Below the pieces are notes generated by a model. It did no database searches, had not been told where the DNA came from, and was given only the letters and a program-made list of their open reading frames with translations. From contig OZ025670.1 of NCBI GenBank assembly GCA_964019335.1, positions 496,001-560,000 on the forward strand: 64,000 bases of DNA, in the 5' to 3' direction. The stretch comes from Diplonema japonicum. Taxonomy: Eukaryota > Euglenozoa > Diplonemea > Diplonemida > Diplonemidae. The position numbers and the translations under genes are program-made. Positions 56,687-64,000 of the stretch are shown here, piece by piece; the stretch's first letter is position 1, and every line of letters begins with the position of its first letter.

Positions 56687-59577
56687 ATGCCTTATGACGT
56701 TGATGCTGCGGAGCCTCATCCTGAGGTGTACCGCACTGATGATGTCGGTGAAGAAGTGGGGGACGTGTATGCCCTGTTTGAGAGTCTTAACGGAGAATTG
56801 TTGAGGCAGAAGATCATGTTCGAGAGCGAATTGAGGAGGCAGCGCGAGGCAATGGGTGCGAGAATCACGAAGCTAGAGGGCGAGCTAGAGCAGCGTGAGG
56901 CAGACTGCAAGTCTCTCCAGAACAGTGTCACCATCCTTGGAAGGTCTCTTGACGCTATAACCGAGGCGCTGGAACGAGTCGCCCCTAACCTCAGCACTGT
57001 CACCGCCCCCACCCCTGCCAGCAACACCGCCAGCGTTAAGCGAGGCCGCTCCCCTGCTTCCAGAGGCAACTCCCCATCAATGCGCCCTAGTTCCCCCCGA
57101 GGAGCTCAACCCCAGCCCAGATCATCTACCAAAGGCCGCTCCTCCTCCGTCCCCCGACCTTCCTCCCCAGAGAGCAGACGTTCTCGAACGCCTGTTAGAA
57201 AGGACGCCCCAACCACAGCCGCAGACAGAATGGGCTCTGGGTTCACCCGTCACCTCAAAATTGGGAACAACAAAAAGGTAAATGGGGCCGTGCCTGTAAT
57301 CACCACGAAGCGAGCACCAGCGCATAAAGGTGCCACTGCCGTTAAGGAGGTCACTGCCGACTACATTGCCGGTATTAGGTACCCAAGCTTCCTGCAGAGC
57401 TCCATATTCCCTCCCGAAGGGATGGAAGAACTGCAGGGGCGGCCCTCCCAGCTCCCGAATGCTAAACTCGAGCTGCAGCACATCTACGGCTGCTCCGTAG
57501 GCGGGTACAACGACAACGTCTGCTACAGCGACAACAAGGTGGTTACGTACGGGGCCTCCGTAGGGTTGACTATCGACCCGGAGTCGAAGAAGCAGGATTT
57601 CTGCTTCCATCACTCTTCGGAGGTTGTGTCAATGGCGATGCATCCCTCCTTGAAAATAGTGGCCACTGCGCAGCAAGGCTTCCGGGGAGACCCCTCCATC
57701 TCTGTATGGGACGTGGGTTCCAAGCAATGCAGGGCAACGCTGAAGGACTTTCATGAAGAGAATGTGAGCTGCATGGCATTCTCTGTCGATGGCATGTACT
57801 TAGCGACAGTAGGCGGTACGCAGCACCTGACCCTGGCTATTTACAAGTGGGAGTCAAAGGAAGTGGCAGCGCACTGTAGGGTATCGAGCGATGCGGTGTA
57901 CGGGATGGCGTACAACCCTTTCAACCCAAGGGTTATGGTTATTGTGGGGAAGAGACTTGTTAAGTTCGTGGAGATCAACAGAGTGAGCACGAAGCTGTCC
58001 TTGAAGGTGAGGTCAGGTGCAACGGTGAAGGACTACAATCTTGCCGATCAGCGCGTAGTGTGTGCTGCCTTCACGAATGCTGACACCACTCTGACAGGAA
58101 CGGACAGCGGTGCTATCCTGATATGGAAGAACGAGGCCCTCTCATACCATATACCATCAGCGCACGCAGGAGGCGTATCTTCCATTAAGGCAATCGTCAA
58201 CAGGTCCGACAGTGCTGCCACAGCCCTCTATTCCTGCGGGAGGGACGGTCTGGTGCGGTGCTGGACTGACTCGTCGACACTGGACAGCCTTGCGATCGAT
58301 GACGCAGTGTCCTTCGACATCGCTTCCTTGGTCACCGATAGCAATGTGTCAGGTATGCACCAGCGCACTCTTATCAGCCTTACAGAACAATGCATGTCAG
58401 AGACACTCCGCCTTGTCACCACAGGGAAGTCGCCTGTGCGCTCTATGGATGTCAGAGCGACGGAGGAAAGCACAAAGCTCGTTTGCATTCTGTTTTCAAA
58501 CCAAATCATCGTATGCGCAAAGCGTAGTTCTTAATGCCAAAAAATAGGAAATCGACATCACCAAGCTGGAGTGCCCTACCCTGGAAATCCTTCTGCAGGG
58601 TCACAGTGCGCTGCCCACATCCAGCCTTCAGACCAACGAGCACTCTGAAGACGTTGCGTTCTTTAATGTTGTGAACAAGGTGGCAACGCACCCCAGGCAC
58701 CCCATATTGGCGACCACGGGGAGCGACTCGACTGTCAGGTTTTGGGACACGGTGAACAACGAGCAGTGCTACGTGCTGCAAATCCCTGGGAAGGGGTTGT
58801 CGTTAGACTTCTCGGTGGATGGGAACATACTAGCGGTGGGTCTCGAGGGTGGGAATAATTCGAAAGCGATGAAGGGTGGTGGTGTGGTGTTTTCGCTGTC
58901 GTCAACAGCGGCAGGGAAGGTCACAGCGTGCAAGATGATATGCAAGCTGGAGGAATCGGTGGGGGAAAGCGTGTTCTGCGTGAGATTTGATCCGCTGAGC
59001 AAGAGGTTGGCGGCGGGGGGCGGCCACAACAGGGTCGACATCTACGACATGGCACAGGGGTACAAGCGGGTGGGGGCCACGAAGGGGCACAACTCGGAAG
59101 TGCTACACATGGACTGGTCCGCTGACGGGTCCGTCATACAGACAGATGATGGTACCCCAGAGCACCTGTACTTCGCAAAGGATGGCTCCCGAGTGACAAG
59201 ACCAATTCAAATCAGGTCTCAGGCATGGGGGAGGTGGACATGTGCCTACGGGTGGCATGTTCAGGGGATCTGGGATGAGCAGATGACACCTTCATCCGTG
59301 AACGCCGTGGACAGGTGTCCAGAAGGTGATCTATGCGTAGTGGGTGATAGGTATGTTGGGTGGAGTTGAAAAGGGGGAGGGAAATAAAATAAAACACAGC
59401 ACCTCAAATGTGAACCTGTATGCCTTCCCCCTTCCAGTGCAGCAGGCCTCACACAAGAAATACCGGGGTCACTCGCAGCCTGTGGTTTCTGTTGCCTTTT
59501 CCCCTTCATCGTCCACCGTTTTCTCCTCCGGGGCGGACGGCTGCATCTTCCAATGGACGCTCGTCAGGTCTGTTTAG
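56687..59577 (+). CDS. EML-like microtubule-associated WD40 protein
   Basis: Exons 56687-58510, 58548-59350 and 59400-59577; introns 37 and 49 nt, both GTATG donors. About 935 residues. Residues ~25-90 are a coiled coil (possible trimerisation helix), ~105-185 a Ser/Pro/Arg-rich basic stretch suited to microtubule binding. Then comes a HELP/TAPE-type start (YGCSVGGYNDNVCYSDNKVVTYGASVG) leading into a tandem WD40 propeller pair with SGADGCIFQW at the end. This order (coil, basic linker, HELP, WD40s) is that of the EMAP-like family, which binds and stabilises microtubules. The trans-splice AG at 56677 sets the start. The last exon restores the usual VNLYAFP closing strand. Confidence 0.85.
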
Positions 59578-60196
59578 AAGGAATAAGTTGTAAAATCCGG
59601 CGGTTTATTCCCCCCCCCTTCCCACCTGTATAAACATATATATGCCTTTACTCTTCCCCTCCCCTGCCCTCTTTTTTTTTGCATTTAGATTATGTAGACC
59701 AGAGGAAAAAAAAATGAAATAGGGAAGAAGAAGATAAGAAAGGGAAAAAAAAAAAGCGAAAGAAAACTGTGAGGAGTGAAAGAAAGAAAGAAAGAAAGAG
59801 ATTATGTGATAGTAAAAAGTAGAATAAGAGTTCCTGTGTAACTATCTTCTCACCCCCCCCCCCCCCCCCCCCCCCCCCCCCGCGCGCGCTGTATTTGCCA
59901 GGTTTCCTCCCTTACCCCCTTATCCGATCGCTGTAAAGAGAAGATTATTTTTTTAAAAAAAAAAGAGTTCCGAAATAATAGTAACCAAAAAAAAAAGAAA
60001 AAAAAAGAAAGGGAATAGAATGTGTGGCCCTGTTCAACAAACCTCCTTTATTCCACCACCACCACCACCCCCCCCCCCCCCCCCCGCCCCGCTGTCCCCT
60101 TTACTGTCTTTTGTTAATGATTAATTTCCATCCCTTGTCCCCGGTTTATCCCACCCGCCCCCCTTTTTTTTCACGCTTTCACCCAAACCACAACAG
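59578..60196 (+). other. Spacer with very long C runs
   Basis: Includes about 30 consecutive C at 59853-59881 followed by CGCGCGCG, and another C run near 60068-60085. No gene. It ends at the candidate trans-splice acceptor CAACAG at 60196. Confidence 0.55.
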
Positions 60197-60210
60197 CGAC
60201 GGGGGGGAAC

Positions 60211-60402
60211 ATGAACATGAAGCTCGTCGACAAGACCACGTGTCCCGCTTATGGGAAGAGCGCAGTTCGCAAAGTGCGATTTTACCCGCACATCTATTCC
60301 TCCAAGGTTACGGTGGGCGACTTTTCCCAAGCGAACAAAGATCACCGTTTGAAAGCCCCAACGCATTACAAGATACCTCAAGAGCACTGGCTCTTCTTAT
60401 AA
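60211..60402 (+). CDS. Small conserved-looking protein, 63 residues
   Basis: It starts MNMKLVDKTTCPAYGKSAVRKVRFYPH, preceded by a pyrimidine tract and CAACAG 15 bases upstream. Compact and hydrophilic with aromatic and basic residues, no TM. Translation is regular and not low complexity, unlike the surrounding DNA, which supports a real gene. No family recognised. Confidence 0.5.
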   Translation: MNMKLVDKTTCPAYGKSAVRKVRFYPHIYSSKVTVGDFSQANKDHRLKAPTHYKIPQEHWLFL

Positions 60403-60525
60403 GGGGGTACCGAGCGTTTACACATGAAGTATGGGGGGAGGGGTGGGGTTTAGTGGACTGTATTCGAAAAAAGGTTTTAGAAATACCACCCCCCCCCCCC
60501 CCCCTCCTCCCCCAACATTTTATTA

Positions 60526-60526
60526 G
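60526..60526 (+). promoter_or_regulatory. Putative trans-splice acceptor AG
   Basis: A C/T tract (60489-60521) followed by TTATTAG ending at 60526, 13 bases before the ATG at 60539. Confidence 0.45.
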
Positions 60527-60538
60527 GTACTATGCAAT

Positions 60539-62907
60539 ATGGGACAATGTTGCTGGTCAGTAACGCATTCTGACGCGCAAAGGGCGCCAGCGGTGTGGAG
60601 AGAACCGCAGCCTATGACACCAAAAGTCCCTGAGAAGGACATTCAAGACAATGACAGTATCAACTCTGGTTGGGGTGGCCCTGATCGAGGCAGGCAACTG
60701 TCTCTTGGGCTCATTTCGGTTGGTTCTCTTGCCGACAACGATTCTCTGCCTTCCGGCGAGGTCCCCCCCCTCCCCCCTCCCCTGGCTCTCCAGCAGATGG
60801 TCAGCGACACACCACAGTACCTCTCGTGTATTTCGTATCAATATTCAAGCATCGCAGGAGTAAAATGACCGAGAGCTCTTTCCTCACAAGGCAGCCTGCG
60901 CCTGATGTCCGTGTTCACGACGACGAGAAGGGCGACAGCGCGTACGTAGTGTGCGGAAGTGAGTACAGGGAGCTGCTCAAGGTGGCGAGGGAACACGTCA
61001 CAATGATGAAGCAGCTGTTCCAGATGAAACGGACCGCAGGGAACCCCGACTGGAGCGCTGTGTACTGGGACTGCAGACAGGGCTTGAGCTTCGAGGACAG
61101 CAGAGCTGTGTCGTGTGTTCAGTTTAAGGACGGCCTTTCCCTCTACAAGATCCTCGACACAGGGCACAGGTGCGAGGAGGTGCCCGACGTGCGCATTGAT
61201 GTCAGTTACAACAAGTTCGAGGTGTACTACAGCACACAAGAGATAGTCAAATTCGATGTTTCCACCATCAGAGAGATGTACCACGATGCACAGAGGCGTG
61301 TTCTTGTCATACAGCAGACAGAGGGCGACTACGAAGTGGCCTGTTATGACCAGGCTGTGCTGCGAGCCATGTACTACTCTATTCTCCTCAGGCATGAGAA
61401 CGGTAGAAAACAAGACCCTGTAGCGGATGTCACGCGTATCATTAGCGAGGCCACGCCGCGGCTGGAAGGGCAGAGCATGCAGACAAGGTCCAACGAAGAA
61501 GGCGTCTACTCCCCCCAGATCTCTCGGTCGCACACGTCTATTAGAACGCGTGCTGCAAACGTTCCCCTTCCTCCTTCTACTGCTTTTGTTTCCCAGGCAC
61601 AATCGCCGCTTCCGGAGGGTATCAAATCGGCACCGCAGTCCCTTGCTTCGCAGCCCATCAGCATCTCACAGCATTCCTTACAGCTGTCGCAACAGCAACA
61701 TCAGCCGATTGAGAACACAGCCAGTAAGATTGCCTTTCTGCAGCAGCAGTCCACCCATGCTTCCCAAGCGACGGCCACGCCCTCCATGCAGCATGCCGCC
61801 ATGAGACAGCCGTCGCAAGTGACACACATGTCGCAACATGTGTCTCAAGAGGTCCCACATGCCTCAGTCCAACACGCGCCTCAATCTCAGGTACTTCAGC
61901 AGTCCCAGGTACCCCAGTCCCACGCGCCTCAATCTCAGGTACTTCAGTCCCACGTGCCGTCGCAAGCACCTTCGCAATACATCTCCAAACAGCCGTCGAT
62001 GCTCAGCCAGTCGCAAGTGTCGCAGCAGAAGCCCAGACAGTCCGGTACAATGTCACGGCAGATATCACACGGCCCTTCGCATACACAGGAGTCACAGATG
62101 CCCTCGCAAGCGCAATCCCAGCAGATGCCTTCGCAAGCGCAGTCTCAGCAGATGCCTTCTCAAGTTGTGGCACAGATGTCTCGCACGGTATCGCGGCCCG
62201 TTTCTCAGGCAGCTCCCTCTCACAGCGTTACGCAACAAGTGTCTTTTACACAAGCGTCGCAATCATTGCAAACAATGCCGTCGCAGTCTCAACAGGCAAC
62301 TGACCTCCCCAGAAGGGGCTCGAAGGTGTCCATGACCAGTGGGCATATGTCCCAGCATGTGTCAGCCGTGCAACCACAGTCGCTGACTACACGTGCTGCA
62401 CATGTGGCGCTCCCCCCTAGTACTCACTTTGAGGTATGATGGACTACTCTCGTCACACCTAAAGGGAGCTTTTGCTCAGTCAAAGGAAAGTATTTCTGTA
62501 CCTCAGATCGAGCTTGCCCCCCCCAGCCCGGTATGAAAGAATGTGCAAAAACCTTTACATGACATCTTCAGGTGGATGGCGAGCTTTCACGTGTGGAGTC
62601 CAGGTTGCAGCCATTGGAGCTCGATGGGGGGGCCTTGCCCACTATCTCTGGCATCTCTTCTACTGCCTCGTGGGGAGACACGCCACCTGTCTCTCCCATG
62701 CTCGGCGAAGAGAACTTAAGAGCTGCGCCCAAGACAATCTTGCAGAAGCAGTGCTCCGAGGCAAGCACGGCACAAGGTGTTGCACGCCAGCTCTCTGTGT
62801 CGGAGCACCAGTCGCAATTTGCGCGAATCCAGCAGCAGCTGGACTCACAGCCGCCGTCGGTGGGGCAGTACAATCCCCAGTCCTCCCACGAGCAGAAGGA
62901 AGCCTGA
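60539..62907 (+). CDS. Lipidated Ser/Gln-rich protein
   Basis: Exons 60539-60816, 60858-62433, 62480-62530 and 62572-62907; introns 41, 46 and 41 nt; a Gln codon is split at the first. About 746 residues. The N-terminus MGQCC is a strong myristoyl/palmitoyl signal. Residues ~95-280 look globular (WSAVYWDCRQGLSFED, VRIDVSYNKFEVYYST, DYEVACYDQAVLRAMYYSILL), perhaps a PH-like fold. Residues ~310-610 are Ser/Gln/Pro-rich with tandem units such as SQAQSQQMP and PQSQVLQS. The small exon 3 encodes SKESISVPQIELAPPSP. Alternatively the gene could start at the ATG at 60865, since the AG at 60857 could also be a trans-splice site; that form would lack the lipid signal. Confidence 0.65.
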
Positions 62908-63077
62908 CCTTAACACACTGTGTAAAATAGTTTTAAAACCATGTATTTTGTACCTTTCCCTTAGACTCTTGTATGTATCTCGCTACCCTCCCCCTTTTGC
63001 TCTCATTTATTTTGTACCTCCTACCGCTACGTTTAGTATGGTATATCTTCTTTCTTACCTGCTCCACGGCACACAGG
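62908..63077 (+). promoter_or_regulatory. Leader with trans-splice acceptor before the last gene
   Basis: A pyrimidine-rich stretch (62950-63060) followed by GGCACACAG at 63068-63076 and the ATG at 63078, one base downstream. Confidence 0.45.
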
Positions 63078-63818
63078 ATGCCACGGCCATGGACGGCTGG
63101 TCGGGTACACAAGCCGGTATGGGAAGTGTTGGCAAGACCGCAGACGGCCGCAGTAGAAAAGGTACCTGAAGAGAAGATACAGCAGAATCTTGTAAGGTTG
63201 TACGAGAGACCGGTCGAGCTCAGGAAGAAAAAAAGGGATAAGGAGAAGGAAGCGGCGGCGGAGGCGGCGGCTAAAAGGAGCTCCTTGAAGGTGAGGAAAT
63301 CGGACGATTTGTCCAAGAAAGACAAGGTGCTTGTTCAGAGGTTTTACTATGACATGCTGGCAACGAGGCAAAAGAGGAAAGCGGCGCTGCAGGACAAGCA
63401 TGAGAAGGGAGTGAGTTGGACACGCAGGAGGTTTGCCGAGATGAAGATCACAGACGCTGAGATACAAGGCATCTCTCACAGGCTGTACACACTGTCTGTC
63501 GAGCAGAAGAGGAACAACATTGCAGCGATGGATCGAAAGTACTATCCTGCAGCGCTCCCCGTGACAAGAACACCGAAGCAAATCACCGAGTCTACCGCTA
63601 CCCTTTATAACGAGGCCGTCAAGAACCGAAGGGAAAAGCTTGCTGCCAACCACCAGAGATACATATTCACGCGACGCCCTTGCAAAAAGGTACTGTGGGG
63701 GGGGGGGGGGGGGCAGGGGGGAATCAAATAACAGATCGCCGTCGCTGATCCCGAGGTCCAGCAGTACCTTCGCTCCCTTGCTTCCCCGAAGCAAGGCACC
63801 ACACCCACACGTAAGTAA
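63078..63818 (+). CDS. Basic helical protein, 232 residues
   Basis: Exons 63078-63689 and 63735-63818; intron 45 nt (GTACTG, then a G run, ...ACAG), phase 0. Charged, largely helical sequence with an Ala/Glu/Lys stretch at about 55-75 and repeats of the type 'LY..pV...R...L...' (LVRLYERPVELRKKK, LYTLSVEQKRNN, LYNEAVKNRREKLAANHQRY). These resemble degenerate repeats in trypanosomatid hypothetical proteins, but I cannot name a family. The stop could be bypassed if GTAAGTAAG at 63811 is a donor, in which case the gene continues beyond the window. Confidence 0.6.
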
Positions 63819-64000
63819 GGATTAATCCAACTGTAGGAAGGAAGAAAAAAGAAAACGATTTCCCATTCTCCTGATACGAAATTATATTTTTATCGGGTGA
63901 TTGAGGAGTTTTCATTTTTTTTTGTTTTTTTTTAAATTCTATATGGTCGAGACTAAAAAGCTGGGTGCAAATGAGTAAAAAAGAAAAAAGAAAGAAATAT

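Noticed and set aside
1-64000. CRISPR arrays, operons with ribosome binding sites, or a bacterial origin
   Set aside because: No regularly spaced repeats of CRISPR type or Shine-Dalgarno pattern; introns and gene content are eukaryotic.

Overview
The window reads as nuclear DNA of a free-living protist, most likely a euglenozoan and within that group perhaps a diplonemid (inference). Three things point there. First, all 31 host protein-coding genes that I can model, and both tRNA genes, lie on the + strand. Second, most genes are preceded by a pyrimidine tract and an AG a few bases before the ATG, which is how spliced-leader trans-splice acceptors look. Third, about 40 cis-introns are visible; nearly all are 32-53 nt long, begin GTATG or a close variant and end ACAG. 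Kinetoplastids have almost no cis-introns, and euglenid introns are often non-canonical. Very long A, T, C and G homopolymers fill the spacers.

Layout. 1-8.2 kb: a coiled-coil protein (5' end outside the window), an MgtE-type Mg2+ transporter, a WD40/coiled-coil protein and a MAP2K-like kinase. 8.4-10 kb: a decayed DNA transposon with ~200-bp terminal inverted repeats and a minus-strand transposase relic. 10.4-17.1 kb: a ubiquitin-like-domain protein, a protein with two pterin-dehydratase-like repeats, a lysine-rich protein, a tiny lipidated protein, a BTB/T1 protein and a mitochondrial carrier. 17.2-23.4 kb: an apparently intact non-LTR retrotransposon (ORF1 plus APE-RT ORF2) with a 2A-like NPGP motif. 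23.9-35.3 kb: a p24 cargo receptor, a piggyBac-like mini-element, a small membrane protein, a 980-residue kinase/phosphatase/EEP-like/RNA-ligase fusion, a cullin, a serine beta-lactamase-like protein, a DUF84/YjjX NTPase and a four-TM protein whose third intron holds a tRNA-Thr gene. 35.3-43.1 kb: a mostly gene-poor stretch with a 200-N scaffold gap (false-looking, because identical 91-bp flanks surround it), a surface receptor-like protein and a 686-bp foldback element. 43.1-64 kb: an unknown protein, an EEP nuclease, an ABCF ATPase with a tRNA-Val gene in its last intron, an EF-hand/coiled-coil protein, a PA28-like proteasome activator, an oxidoreductase with a Gln/Pro tail, a small TM protein, SPO11, a lysine-rich protein, an EML-type WD40 protein, a 63-residue protein, a Ser/Gln-rich lipidated protein and a basic coiled-coil protein.

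The genes share no pathway; the array looks like a co-transcribed gene cluster processed by trans-splicing. The most unusual items are the two tRNA genes nested in spliceosomal introns (the only introns above 100 nt), the single-chain RNA end-healing and sealing enzyme, and the set of four different DNA-type mobile elements.
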